Below, in pieces: positions 25,913-34,388 of a stretch of 62,526 nt of DNA. Under the pieces are notes generated by a model. That model had not been told where the DNA came from and did not search any database. It saw nothing but the letters and a program-made list of their open reading frames with translations. Source of the stretch: an uncultured Clostridia bacterium (GTDB taxonomy: Bacteria > Bacillota > Clostridia > Christensenellales > UBA3700); the NCBI GenBank assembly GCA_944380395.1, contig CALWHM010000006.1, positions 1 through 62,526 of the forward strand, read 5' to 3'. Position 1 is the stretch's first letter; each line of letters starts with the position of its first letter. Made by a program: the position numbers and the translations under genes.

Positions 25913-26824
25913 ATGAAAGATTTACTTCAGATAAGGGGTCTTTCCCCCGAGCAGATCGAAAGCATTTTAAGCCGCGCGGGCGAATATTTCGACGTCGTCA
26001 CCGCGGGCGGAAAGCCTTTTCCCAAACTCAAAGACAGGTCGGTGATAACGCTGTTTTACGAAAATTCCACGCGTACCCGCGCGTCTTTTGAGTCCGCCGC
26101 AAAGTATTTGGGCGCGGAAGTGGTAAACTTGTCCGTGTCCGCTTCCAGCGTGCAAAAAGGCGAATCGCTCAAAGACACCGCACTCACTCTGGACGCTATG
26201 TGTCCCGACGTGATAGTTATGCGCCACGCGCAGTCGGGCGCGCCGCATCGTCTGGCGGGCTGGGTGAAGGCGCACGTGGTCAACGGGGGCGACGGACTGC
26301 ACGCTCACCCCACGCAGGCGCTTTTGGATATGTTCACCGCCCAAAGGCACTTCGGAAGTTTGAATGGAAGAACCGCCGCCATCATCGGCGACATCGAACA
26401 CAGCAGGGTGGCAAGGAGCAATATTTACGCTATGACGCTGTTGGGAATGAAGGTCAAACTGTTCGGTCCGTCCACGCTTATGCCTTCGGATATGAGCGGA
26501 ATGCCCTGCACGGTCTGTTCGAGTATGCGGGAGGCTTTGGAGGGCGCGGATATAGTCATGGCTCTGCGCATTCAGCTTGAACGTATGAAGGGCGGGCTGT
26601 TCCCTTCCGCGGGCGAGTACAACAAGTATTTCGGACTCAATAAGGATGTTATGAAGTACGCCAATGACGGCGCGATAATAATGCACCCCGGTCCCGTAAA
26701 CCGCGGCGTGGAACTTTCGCACGACGTGCTGGACGATCCCGTGTGCATTAAGGATATTCAGGTGACGGGAGGTTTGAGCGTGCGTATGGCGCTTTTGGAT
26801 ATGCTTATCGGAGGGGAACTGTAA
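25913..26824 (+). CDS. pyrB: aspartate carbamoyltransferase catalytic subunit
   Basis: 303 residues. Carbamoyl phosphate site FYENSTRTRASFE (~45-57), MRHAQSGAPH, and the aspartate-domain HPTQALLDMFT. Condenses carbamoyl phosphate with aspartate as the first committed step to UMP. No pyrI regulatory subunit is present, as in B. subtilis. The ATG at 25913 is chosen for its AAGGA site; an upstream ATG at 25868-25870 region lies inside the promoter. It abuts pyrC (TAATG overlap). Confidence 0.97.
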   Translation: MKDLLQIRGLSPEQIESILSRAGEYFDVVTAGGKPFPKLKDRSVITLFYENSTRTRASFESAAKYLGAEVVNLSVSASSVQKGESLKDTALTLDAMCPDVIVMRHAQSGAPHRLAGWVKAHVVNGGDGLHAHPTQALLDMFTAQRHFGSLNGRTAAIIGDIEHSRVARSNIYAMTLLGMKVKLFGPSTLMPSDMSGMPCTVCSSMREALEGADIVMALRIQLERMKGGLFPSAGEYNKYFGLNKDVMKYANDGAIIMHPGPVNRGVELSHDVLDDPVCIKDIQVTGGLSVRMALLDMLIGGEL

Positions 26825-28092
26825 TGTTGGTAATAAATAACGCAACCGTAAAGGGCAGACAGGTAAACATACTCATCGAAGGGGACAGAGTGGTCTCCGT
26901 GGGCAAGCGCACGCGCTCTGCCAAGGGCGACGTTGTGATAGACGCAAGCGGACTTACCGCCCTTCCCGGATTCATAGATATGCACGTGCACCTGCGCGAG
27001 CCGGGATTTGAGTATAAGGAAGACATCGCGTCGGGCACGGCGGCGGCGGTGCGCGGCGGCTTTACCGCCGTGGCGTGCATGCCCAACACCCGTCCCGTGG
27101 TGGATACCCCTTATTTGGTCAAGTATATACTTATGCGCGCCAAAGAGGCGGACAATTGCAGGGTATATCCCATAGCCGCCATAACCAAGGGCGAAGAAGG
27201 GCAGCAGCTTTCGGAAATGAAGAAATTGAAAGACGCGGGCGCTGTTGCGTTCAGTGACGACGGCGTTCCCGTTTCCGACAGCAGAATGATGCGCAACGCT
27301 CTGCTTTACGCCGCAAGTTTTTCCCTGCCCGTCATCGAGCATTGCGAGGACAAGTCGCTTGCGGAAGGCGGAGTGGTCAATGAGGGCAAGAACTCAAATC
27401 TGCTGGGACTTCCGGGTATATCGCGCGCAAGCGAGGACGCGGAGATAGCGCGCAATATAGTGCTTGCGGAAGTGTACGGCGTGCCCGTCCATTTGGCGCA
27501 CGTGAGCACGCGCGGCGGAATGCAGCTTATCCGTGAGGCTAAGGCGCGCGGCGTAAAAGTGACGTGCGAAACCTGCCCGCACTATATGGCGCTCACCGAT
27601 GACGAGATACTCGGCTTTAACACTATGGCAAAGGTGAATCCTCCGCTCAGGGAGGAAGAGGACAGGCAGGCGGTCATCGCCGCCATTGCGGACGGCACGG
27701 CGGACTGCATAGTCACCGATCACGCGCCTCACAGCAAGGAGGATAAGGATAACGGAATGTACGATTCCCCCAACGGCATAAGCGGCATTGAAACTTCTTA
27801 CGCCGTATCCTATACCACGCTGGTTGAGGGCGGATACATCTCACAGGAAAGATTAAGCGAACTTATGACGTATAACCCCGCCGAAATTTTGGGCGTGGAG
27901 TGCGGCAGGATAGAAAAGGGCGGACTTGCGGACATCACGCTTGTGGATAACTCCGCTGAGTTCACCGTGGATCCGTCCGAGTTCGCAAGCAAGGGCAAGA
28001 ACACGCCGTTTGCCGGAAAGAAGTACAAAGGCGTTATAGAATACACGATAGTGGGCGGAAAGGTAAAGTATGCCCGCAAGGAGGAGATATGA
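26824..28092 (+). CDS. pyrC: dihydroorotase
   Basis: 422 residues, the long type I form of Bacillota. Zinc ligands in DMHVHLREPG (HxH), ETCPHYM region and the TDHAPHSKED loop; VIEHCED and VHLAHVSTR supply further metal/substrate residues. Cyclises carbamoyl aspartate to dihydroorotate. Ends overlapping pyrF by 4 nt. Confidence 0.97.
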   Translation: MLVINNATVKGRQVNILIEGDRVVSVGKRTRSAKGDVVIDASGLTALPGFIDMHVHLREPGFEYKEDIASGTAAAVRGGFTAVACMPNTRPVVDTPYLVKYILMRAKEADNCRVYPIAAITKGEEGQQLSEMKKLKDAGAVAFSDDGVPVSDSRMMRNALLYAASFSLPVIEHCEDKSLAEGGVVNEGKNSNLLGLPGISRASEDAEIARNIVLAEVYGVPVHLAHVSTRGGMQLIREAKARGVKVTCETCPHYMALTDDEILGFNTMAKVNPPLREEEDRQAVIAAIADGTADCIVTDHAPHSKEDKDNGMYDSPNGISGIETSYAVSYTTLVEGGYISQERLSELMTYNPAEILGVECGRIEKGGLADITLVDNSAEFTVDPSEFASKGKNTPFAGKKYKGVIEYTIVGGKVKYARKEEI

Positions 28093-28970
28093 TAATAGAC
28101 GAGCTTATCGACGCCATCGCCGCCAAGGGCGGCAATCCGTCCGTGATAGGATTGGATACCTGCGTGGACTATCTGCCGGACGATATGCGCGCAAAGTGCG
28201 GCACGCTTGCGGACAGCGCAAAATATATCCGCGATTTCAACTTCGCGCTTATCGACGCTTTGGCGCCCGTCATTCCCGCCGTCAAGGTACAGGTGGCGTA
28301 TTACGAACAGTACGGGGTGGAAGGTATGGCGGCTTTCCGCGATACGCTGGCTTATGCCAAGTCGAACGGCATTTACACGATTGCCGACTGCAAGCGCAAC
28401 GATATAGGCTCCACCGCCGCCGCATACGCCAGGGCTTATCTTGAAAAGGGCGCGCCTTTTGAGGCGGACTTTGTCACCGTGAACGGTTATTTGGGCACGG
28501 ACGGAGTAAAGCCTTTTGTGGAGCTTTGCGCCAAAAACGATAAGGGCATTTTCGTGCTGGTGAAAACTTCCAATCCCGCTTCCGGCGAATTGCAGGATAA
28601 GAAATACGAAAACGGAAAGACGCTTTACGACAGTATGGCGGACTTGGTGGACGGCTGGGGCGCAGAGCTTATCGGCAAATACGGATACAGCAGTATAGGC
28701 GCCGTGGTGGGCGCCACTCACCGCGCTCAGGCGGAGGACGTCAGGGCAAAGCATCCGCACCTGTTCTTCCTCATTCCCGGTTACGGCGCTCAGGGCGGAA
28801 AGGCGGAAGACCTTGCCGTATGCTTTAAGAAAGGGGTGGGCGGCATAGTCAACTCTTCGCGCGGCATATTGTGCGCTTACCGCAAGGAAAAATATGCGGG
28901 TATGGACTTTAAGCAAGCCGCCCTGCAAGCCGCCATAGATATGCGCGACGACATAAAAGCAAGCCTATGA
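28089..28970 (+). CDS. pyrF: orotidine-5'-phosphate decarboxylase, type 2
   Basis: 293 residues, longer than the ~240-residue type 1 enzyme of B. subtilis. The type 2 signature is visible: GLDTC near the N-terminus, FALIDAL, VKVQVAYYEQYG, and catalytic TIADCKRNDIGSTAAAYA with the D-K-x-x-D array. Produces UMP. Overlaps pyrK by 4 nt. Confidence 0.95.
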   Translation: MIIDELIDAIAAKGGNPSVIGLDTCVDYLPDDMRAKCGTLADSAKYIRDFNFALIDALAPVIPAVKVQVAYYEQYGVEGMAAFRDTLAYAKSNGIYTIADCKRNDIGSTAAAYARAYLEKGAPFEADFVTVNGYLGTDGVKPFVELCAKNDKGIFVLVKTSNPASGELQDKKYENGKTLYDSMADLVDGWGAELIGKYGYSSIGAVVGATHRAQAEDVRAKHPHLFFLIPGYGAQGGKAEDLAVCFKKGVGGIVNSSRGILCAYRKEKYAGMDFKQAALQAAIDMRDDIKASL

Positions 28971-29731
28971 ACGACTATAAGTTGAAGATATTGCGCAATG
29001 AAAAGGCGGGCGACGGCATATATGAAATGCTGCTTTCCCGTCCCGTGGGCGTACAGCCCAAGGGCGCGCAGTTTATACATATAAAACTCAAAAACGGAGC
29101 CAGAGTGCTCCGCCGTCCCTTCTGCATATGCGACTGCACCGATGAGGGCATTTTGATATGCTACGCAGTTGTGGGCGAGGGCACAAAAGAGCTTTCGCAA
29201 TATTCCGTCGGGGAAGAAGTGGAGGCGGTGCTTCCGCTGGGCAACGGTTGGAGCGCGGAAGGATACAAGCGTCCCGTCCTGCTGGGCGGAGGTATGGGCA
29301 GCGCGGTGCTTCCGCTTGTGGCGCGCCTTGCGGGCGGCGCGAAACCCACGGCTTATTTGGGCTATGCAAACAAGGGCAGGGTGGTTCTGGACAAGCTTAT
29401 GGAAAGCCTTTGCCCCACGATTGTGGCTACCGATGACGGAAGCTTCGGCAGAAAGGGCTATATAACGGATATTTTGGCAGAGGATATAACGGCAGGCAAG
29501 ATAAAGCCTGACGTCATATTCTGCTGCGGACCGGAGATAATATACAAGCTTTTACTCAAAAATCCCGCATTTGCGGATATACCCGTGTTCGTGTCCTTGG
29601 AAAAGCGTATGGGTTGCGGCGTGGGCGCGTGCCTTGTGTGCACCTGTGGCATAAAGACAAAGGACGGCGTGAAGAATCTGCGCGTGTGCGCGGACGGACC
29701 CGTGTTCGATTTGAGGGAGGTGATATTGTGA
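28967..29731 (+). CDS. pyrK: dihydroorotate dehydrogenase electron-transfer subunit
   Basis: 254 residues. FAD-binding ferredoxin reductase-like fold: RRPFCICD, LPLGNGW, GGGMGSAVLPL for NAD. The C-terminal [2Fe-2S] ligands are in CGVGACLVCTCGIK and the later CADGPVF. Passes electrons from PyrD to NAD. Overlaps pyrD by 4 nt. Confidence 0.96.
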   Translation: MNDYKLKILRNEKAGDGIYEMLLSRPVGVQPKGAQFIHIKLKNGARVLRRPFCICDCTDEGILICYAVVGEGTKELSQYSVGEEVEAVLPLGNGWSAEGYKRPVLLGGGMGSAVLPLVARLAGGAKPTAYLGYANKGRVVLDKLMESLCPTIVATDDGSFGRKGYITDILAEDITAGKIKPDVIFCCGPEIIYKLLLKNPAFADIPVFVSLEKRMGCGVGACLVCTCGIKTKDGVKNLRVCADGPVFDLREVIL

Positions 29732-30636
29732 ATACCTGTGTGAAAATAGCGGGCGTCACCTTCAAAAACCCCGTGATAACGGCAAGCGGCACGTTCGGTT
29801 TCGGAAAGGAGTATGCGGAATTTTATCCGCTCTCTGCGCTGGGCGGCATATGCACGAAGGGACTTACGATAGAAGAGCGTCAAGGCAATCCCTCTCCGCG
29901 CGTGGCGGAAACCCCCGCGGGTATGCTGAACAGCGTGGGCTTGCAAAATCCGGGCGTGGACTACTATTTGCAGCATTACGATAAATGGCTTTCCCGGCAG
30001 GGCACCGTGGTGATAGCCAACATCGCGGGACACAAGTTGGAGGACTATTCCGCCATGGCGCGCAAGATAAGCGAAAGCCGCGCGGATATGGTGGAGCTGA
30101 ACATCTCCTGTCCCAACGTGCGCAGCGGCGGTATGGCTTTCGGCGTGGAACCTGCAAGCGTGCGCAGGGTGACGGAAGCGGTAAAACGCGCGTGCAATAA
30201 GCCCGTCATCACCAAACTTACGCCCAACGTGTCCAACATCGCGGACAACGCGAAAGCCGCGGAGGACGGCGGCGCAGACGCCATATCTTTGATAAATACG
30301 CTCACGGGAATGGCGGTGGACTACCGCACGAGAAGACCTGTTTTGGCGAACAACACGGGCGGACTTTCCGGTCCGTGCGTAAAACCCGTCGCGCTGAAAA
30401 TGGTCTGGGACTGCCATAACGCCGTAAAGGTGCCCATAATAGGTTTGGGCGGTATACAGAGCTATACGGACGTGCTGGAATTTATGATATGCGGCGCCAC
30501 GGCGGTGCAGGTGGGCACGGCTACGCTTTCCGATCCGTATGCGGCGTACAATATAGCCAAGGATCTGGAAAATTACGCGCGCGAAAACGACGCCGACTTG
30601 AACGAACTTATCGGCACTTTGCAATTAAACGGCTAG
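29728..30636 (+). CDS. pyrD: dihydroorotate dehydrogenase class 1B, catalytic subunit
   Basis: 302 residues from GTG 29728, which has GGGAGGTG 7 nt upstream and overlaps the pyrK stop; longer in-frame readings lie inside pyrK. FMN barrel with NPVITASGTFGFG, GGICTKGLT, and the catalytic Cys in ELNISCPNV, marking class 1 (quinone-dependent class 2 has Ser). LTGMAVDYRTRRP and GLGGIQSYTD line the FMN phosphate site. Works as a heterotetramer with PyrK. Confidence 0.97.
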   Translation: MNTCVKIAGVTFKNPVITASGTFGFGKEYAEFYPLSALGGICTKGLTIEERQGNPSPRVAETPAGMLNSVGLQNPGVDYYLQHYDKWLSRQGTVVIANIAGHKLEDYSAMARKISESRADMVELNISCPNVRSGGMAFGVEPASVRRVTEAVKRACNKPVITKLTPNVSNIADNAKAAEDGGADAISLINTLTGMAVDYRTRRPVLANNTGGLSGPCVKPVALKMVWDCHNAVKVPIIGLGGIQSYTDVLEFMICGATAVQVGTATLSDPYAAYNIAKDLENYARENDADLNELIGTLQLNG

Positions 30637-30672
30637 CGCCGCAAAACGATAACATCAAAAGGAGATATAAAA

Positions 30673-31266
30673 ATGTTGACACAGGAACAGGCACTTGACA
30701 TCTACAAGCAGACGGGCGCGATATTGCACGGTCACTTCAAACTCACTTCGGGCAGACACAGCGATACTTATATGCAGAGCGCAAAGCTGTTCGTTCAGCC
30801 CGCTCAGGCGGAGAAGGTGTGCGCCGCGCTGGCGGAAAAACTGCGTGACGCGGGCGTTGAGGCGGATATGGTCATCTCCCCCGCAATCGGCGGCATACTT
30901 ATGGGATATGAAGTGGCGCGTCAATTGGGACTCCCCAACGTCTTTGCAGAGCGCGAGAACGGTGAAATGACCCTTCGCCGCGGTTTTGCCGTGGAAAAGG
31001 GCGCAAAGCTCATCGTAACGGAGGACGTCGTCACAACGGGCGGTTCCGTTAAAGAAGTGATCAAGCTTGTGCAAGAGCTGGGCGGAGAAGTGGTGGCTGT
31101 GGCTTCCCTTGTGGACCGCAGCAACGGAAAGGTGGACTTCGGCGTGAAGTTTGTCAACCTCATCAGTATGGACGTTATATCATATGAACCCGAGGACTGC
31201 CCCCTGTGCAAGGAAGGCAAGATAGAGCTTGTCAAGCCCGGTTCGCGCACCATCTTCAAAAAATAA
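30673..31266 (+). CDS. pyrE: orotate phosphoribosyltransferase
   Basis: 197 residues. PRPP-binding motif VTEDVVTTGGSVKE, the flexible-loop ERENGEMTLRRGF and the LTSGRHSDTYMQ N-terminal segment. Adds ribose phosphate to orotate, before PyrF. Ribosome site AAAAGGAG before the ATG. In this operon E is last and F precedes K and D, an order variant. The next gene begins right at the stop. Confidence 0.97.
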   Translation: MLTQEQALDIYKQTGAILHGHFKLTSGRHSDTYMQSAKLFVQPAQAEKVCAALAEKLRDAGVEADMVISPAIGGILMGYEVARQLGLPNVFAERENGEMTLRRGFAVEKGAKLIVTEDVVTTGGSVKEVIKLVQELGGEVVAVASLVDRSNGKVDFGVKFVNLISMDVISYEPEDCPLCKEGKIELVKPGSRTIFKK

Positions 31267-31746
31267 GTGGAAGACGTCAAAAAAAAGCGCCGCCTGCGCA
31301 ATATCCTGCTCATAGTCGGCACGCTTATCGTGGTGGGCGCGGTGGTGCTCATAGTGTGGCTTGTGGATAAAAACGATACGGAAACCACTTATGCCATAGG
31401 TCAGCCCGTCAAGCTGGGCGGAGCGCGTGTGACGGTGGACGGCGTTGTTTTTTCCGAAGGGAGCGGGGATAACGTCATTGCGGAGGTGTTCGTCACCGTT
31501 GACGGCAAGGCGGATATGTCGCAGCTGAAAGTGGCGGGCGGAGAGCGCATAAGCTCAAAAGACGCCGTGTTCAACGGGAAAGAGTACGCCGCCGCGCCGC
31601 AAGGTGACGCGGAAAGCGGAAAATACGCGGTTACATTCACCGTGGTGAAAAACGCGGATACGTTTTTCTTTATAGGGGAAAAGAACAAAGTGGCGCTGGG
31701 CATGGCGATAGTGCTGGATAAAGACAATATTTTGGAGGCAAAATGA
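31267..31746 (+). CDS. single-pass membrane protein with extracytoplasmic domain (DUF4352-like)
   Basis: 159 residues, GTG start immediately after the pyrE stop and no Shine-Dalgarno, so translation is probably coupled. A basic N-terminus (KKKRRLRN) and one hydrophobic helix (~13-34) orient a ~120-residue beta-rich domain outside. The pattern GQPVKLGGARVTVDGVVF ... ADTFFFIG resembles DUF4352 (telokin-like) proteins, but this is tentative. Function unknown; no obvious tie to pyrimidine synthesis. Overlaps the ABC-F gene by 4 nt. Confidence 0.75.
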   Translation: MEDVKKKRRLRNILLIVGTLIVVGAVVLIVWLVDKNDTETTYAIGQPVKLGGARVTVDGVVFSEGSGDNVIAEVFVTVDGKADMSQLKVAGGERISSKDAVFNGKEYAAAPQGDAESGKYAVTFTVVKNADTFFFIGEKNKVALGMAIVLDKDNILEAK

Positions 31747-33314
31747 TACAGGTAACGGATCTTACTCTGCAATTCGGCGGCAGAAAGCTGTTTGAAGACG
31801 TAAACTTGAAGTTCACGGAGGGCAACTGCTACGGAATTATCGGCGCAAACGGCGCGGGCAAATCCACTTTTTTGAAGGTGCTTTCCGGGGAAATAGAGCC
31901 TACGCGCGGCACGGTCAGCCACGGCAAGGGCGAGCGTATGAGCGTGCTTCATCAAAATCAGAACGACTTTGACGAATACACCGTTATGCGCACCGTGCTT
32001 ATGGGGCACAAGCGCCTTGTGCAGATAATGGACGAAAAGGACGCGCTTTACGCCAAGGAAGATTTTTCCGAGGCGGACGGGGAGCGCGCGGCGGAACTTG
32101 AAAACGAGTTTGCCGAAATGGGCGGCTGGGAAGCGGAAAGCGACGCCGCCGCACTTTTGAACGCGCTGAAAATAGATGAAGAGTATCACGAAAGCCTTAT
32201 GGGCGAGTTGGACGCCAAGTTAAAGGTGAAAGTGCTGCTTGCGCAGGCGCTGTTCGGCAACCCGGACATCCTCATTTTGGACGAGCCTACCAACAACTTG
32301 GACGCCAAGTCCGTCATTTGGCTGGAAAATTTCCTGCTTGACTTCAAAAACACGCTCATCATCGTGTCCCACAACAGGCACTTTTTGAATAAGGTATGCA
32401 CGCATATCTGCGACGTGGACTACGGCAAGATAAATATGTACGTGGGCAACTATGACTTCTGGTACGAAACCAACCAATTGCTTGCGCGCCAAGCCAAGGA
32501 AGCGAACAAGAAGGCGGAACAAAGGGCTAAGGAGTTGCAGGACTTTATCGCCCGCTTTGCCGCCAACGCCAGCAAATCCCGTCAGGCGACTTCGCGCAAA
32601 AAGGAGTTGGAAAAGCTTACGCTCAACGATATCAAACCCTCTTTGCGCCGCTATCCCTATATCAATTTTGAGTTTGAACAGGAAGTGGGCAAGGATATCC
32701 TCACCGTTGAAGGCTTGACCAAAAAAGGCTACTTTGAGGATATATCCTTCACCGTTCAGCGCGGAGAGAAGATAGCTTTCATATCCGAACGCACCACCGC
32801 GCTTTCAATGCTTTTTGACATACTTATGGGCAAGGAGGAAGCCGACAGCGGCACGTTCAAGTGGGGCAAGACGATAAATCCCACCTATATGCCTCAAAAT
32901 TACGATGATTACTTCGACGGCTGCGACCTCACGCTTGTGGAGTGGCTGGACAGATTTTCCAAAGACCACACGGAAACTTATCTGCGCAGCTGGCTGGGCA
33001 GAATGCTGTTTTCCGGCGATGAAGCCAAAAAGCAGGCAAAAGTGCTCTCCGGAGGCGAGAAAGTGCGCTGTATGCTCGCCAAGCTTATGCTTGAAGGCGG
33101 CAACTTTATAATCTTGGACGAACCCACCAACCACCTCGATCTGGAATCCATCACCGCCCTTAACAAGGGTATGATAAACTTCAAAGGCGGTTTAATGTTC
33201 GCCTCCCACGACCAAGAACTTATGCAGACGGTCGCGGGCAGAATAATAGAAATAGAAAATACCAAGGTTTATGATAAGCTTACCACCTACGAAGAGTATT
33301 TGGAGAGTAATTAG
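31743..33314 (+). CDS. ABC-F family ATPase, YbiT-like, with one degenerate ATP site
   Basis: 523 residues, two nucleotide-binding domains joined by a helical linker (~245-310; NASKSRQATSR is the YbiT landmark). NBD1: Walker A GANGAGKST at 34-42, Walker B ILILDEPTNNLD. NBD2: signature LSGGEK at 435-440, Walker B IILDEPTNHLD. In NBD2 the Walker A place (344-356) reads IAFISERTTALSM and lacks the GK(S/T), and the NBD1 signature place (152-164) reads LMGELDAKLKVKV and lacks SGG. ABC-F proteins act on the ribosome, in translation rescue or antibiotic protection. No membrane domain is present or adjacent. Confidence 0.92.
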   Translation: MIQVTDLTLQFGGRKLFEDVNLKFTEGNCYGIIGANGAGKSTFLKVLSGEIEPTRGTVSHGKGERMSVLHQNQNDFDEYTVMRTVLMGHKRLVQIMDEKDALYAKEDFSEADGERAAELENEFAEMGGWEAESDAAALLNALKIDEEYHESLMGELDAKLKVKVLLAQALFGNPDILILDEPTNNLDAKSVIWLENFLLDFKNTLIIVSHNRHFLNKVCTHICDVDYGKINMYVGNYDFWYETNQLLARQAKEANKKAEQRAKELQDFIARFAANASKSRQATSRKKELEKLTLNDIKPSLRRYPYINFEFEQEVGKDILTVEGLTKKGYFEDISFTVQRGEKIAFISERTTALSMLFDILMGKEEADSGTFKWGKTINPTYMPQNYDDYFDGCDLTLVEWLDRFSKDHTETYLRSWLGRMLFSGDEAKKQAKVLSGGEKVRCMLAKLMLEGGNFIILDEPTNHLDLESITALNKGMINFKGGLMFASHDQELMQTVAGRIIEIENTKVYDKLTTYEEYLESN

Positions 33315-33339
33315 CGAAAACCGCTGATTCAAAAATATA

Positions 33340-33373
33340 CGAACGGCGAAAAGTGCCGTTCGTTATTTTTTCT
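33340..33373 (+). terminator. terminator of the pyr/ABC-F transcript
   Basis: CGAACGGC-GAAAAGT-GCCGTTCG followed by TTATTTTTTCTC, 26 nt after the stop. Confidence 0.92.
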
Positions 33374-33395
33374 CACGCTTTTTTCGCCCACGAGG

Positions 33396-33517
33396 GCACC
33401 GCATATAAGGCGCGTGATACTGTGTCAAAGCGACTTTTTTCTTGGTCACATACGCATAGTATGCTCCCTGCGATAAAAAGCCGCTTTTCCTTGTCTGACA
33501 CGCCTTCTCTGCGGTGC
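33396..33517. repeat. long imperfect palindrome, left boundary of a composite element
   Basis: 122 bp. Outer arms GCACCGCATATAAGGCG and CGCCTTCTCTGCGGTGC pair with few mismatches; the pairing continues inward to a GCATA/TATGC tip near 33459. A diverged copy in inverted orientation lies at 34098-34216 (shared: CACGCGCCTTATATGC, TTGACA-AGC, GTGTCAG). Confidence 0.75.
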
Positions 33518-33598
33518 TTTGTGTCGCAACTTAAAACAAGGTGTTTTTCATAGTTTATACACCTATCATATACCTGTTAGGCGTACGCCGCATTAACT

Positions 33599-33686
33599 AT
33601 TATGCAATAAAGCGCGGCAAAATCGCATTTTGCCAAGCGTAACCTATAAAATTCGCCGTGCGGATTTTTCCGCTAGGACGGAAAGG
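33599..33686 (+). repeat. 88-bp direct repeat, copy 1
   Basis: Identical over 88 bp to 33918-34005 (period 319 bp). Contains a perfect hairpin GGCAAAAT-CGC-ATTTTGCC and a second small one CGGATTTTTCCG. No coding potential seen. Confidence 0.93.
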
Positions 33687-33692
33687 GGTGAA

Positions 33693-33741
33693 GTTTTGCG
33701 GCAAACGCCAATGCTTAACATTTTACCACTTGCCGCAAAAC
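33693..33741. repeat. inverted repeat with perfect 12-bp stem
   Basis: GTTTTGCGGCAA (33693-33704) and TTGCCGCAAAAC (33730-33741) pair fully around a 25-nt loop. Confidence 0.85.
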
Positions 33742-33788
33742 GAGGGGAAAACCACAGCGGAGCGTGTTGGGTTTGCCCATAAAAGCGT

Positions 33789-33863
33789 AGGCGCAAAGTG
33801 CCGTGCGAAGTTACCATTCTCTTTGATTATAACTTTATCGTACGGCACTTTCATTCGGCGCCT
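33789..33863. repeat. interrupted inverted repeat
   Basis: AGGCGC...GCGCCT and AAAGTGCCGT...ACGGCACTTT pair in register, with a central AT-rich loop. Lies between the two 88-bp repeats. Confidence 0.75.
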
Positions 33864-33917
33864 AAGCGAAGCGCATTATACACCTATTAGATGTAAGCAC
33901 GCTCACTTATACACATC

Positions 33918-34005
33918 ATTATGCAATAAAGCGCGGCAAAATCGCATTTTGCCAAGCGTAACCTATAAAATTCGCCGTGCGGATTTTTCCGCTAGGACGG
34001 AAAGG
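33918..34005 (+). repeat. 88-bp direct repeat, copy 2
   Basis: Exact copy of 33599-33686. After it the sequences part (GGGTGAAGTTTTGCG in copy 1, ATTAAATTTTCGCG in copy 2). Confidence 0.93.
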
Positions 34006-34097
34006 ATTAAATTTTCGCGCCTAAGTATTATAAGACTTAAAGCGTACTTGGAGCCCAAATAAAGAGCTGTCACCTTATTTTACCTGCAACACAACGC

Positions 34098-34216
34098 GGC
34101 GCATAGAAGGTGTGTCAGGCGAGGAAAGGTGATTTTTTGCGAACGAGCGTACTCCTTGTACGTGACTGAGGAAAAAATTGCCTTGACAAAGCATCACGCG
34201 CCTTATATGCGTCGCC
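34098..34216. repeat. long imperfect palindrome, right boundary of the composite element
   Basis: About 119 bp, related to the palindrome at 33396-33517 but inverted. Arms GGCGCATAGAAGG and CCTTATATGCGTCGCC, tip around GTAC-TCCTT-GTAC near 34155. Confidence 0.7.
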
Positions 34217-34232
34217 ATTCGGCAGAAAGCGC

Positions 34233-34353
34233 AACTATAAGAAAGGCGGCTGATCTCTTACGAAACCAGCCGCCTTCCTATATGATAAGGGGGAAAATTA
34301 TGAGCTTGTTATGTCAATCGGTTATCGCTCACCTGAGCGCCTCTCGTTTTGAC
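34233..34353 (-). ncRNA. candidate small RNA of ~120 nt
   Basis: On the minus strand a promoter with perfect TTGACA drives a transcript starting near 34353. It would contain a CGCTCA-GG-TGAGCG hairpin (34326-34339) and end at a 10-bp-stem hairpin (34243-34276). No open reading frame with a ribosome site is visible inside. Could instead be an attenuated leader whose gene has been lost. Confidence 0.45.
34243..34276 (-). terminator. strong hairpin ending the candidate small RNA
   Basis: AAGGCGGCTG / CAGCCGCCTT, 10 perfect base pairs with a 14-nt loop. On the minus strand it is followed by TTCTTATAGTT, a weak U-tract. Confidence 0.6.
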
Positions 34354-34388
34354 ACTAATAATATATCACTCTCTAATGGTAATGTCAA
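34349..34388. promoter_or_regulatory. palindromic bidirectional promoter
   Basis: TTGACA stands at both ends, one per strand. Plus: TTGACA 34349-34354, TCTAAT 34372-34377, 17-nt spacer. Minus: TTGACA 34388-34383, TATATT 34365-34360, 17-nt spacer. The two -10 boxes lie inside each other's spacer, so the divergent promoters fully overlap. The symmetric TTGACA...TGTCAA could also be an operator. Confidence 0.65.

Noticed and set aside
33658-34062. Frame of 134 codons between the 88-bp repeats
   Set aside because: It spans a perfect hairpin and the second direct repeat, with no start signal or homology recognised.
33396-34216. CRISPR array
   Set aside because: Only two copies of the 88-bp repeat, 231 bp apart, without short spacers or cas genes.
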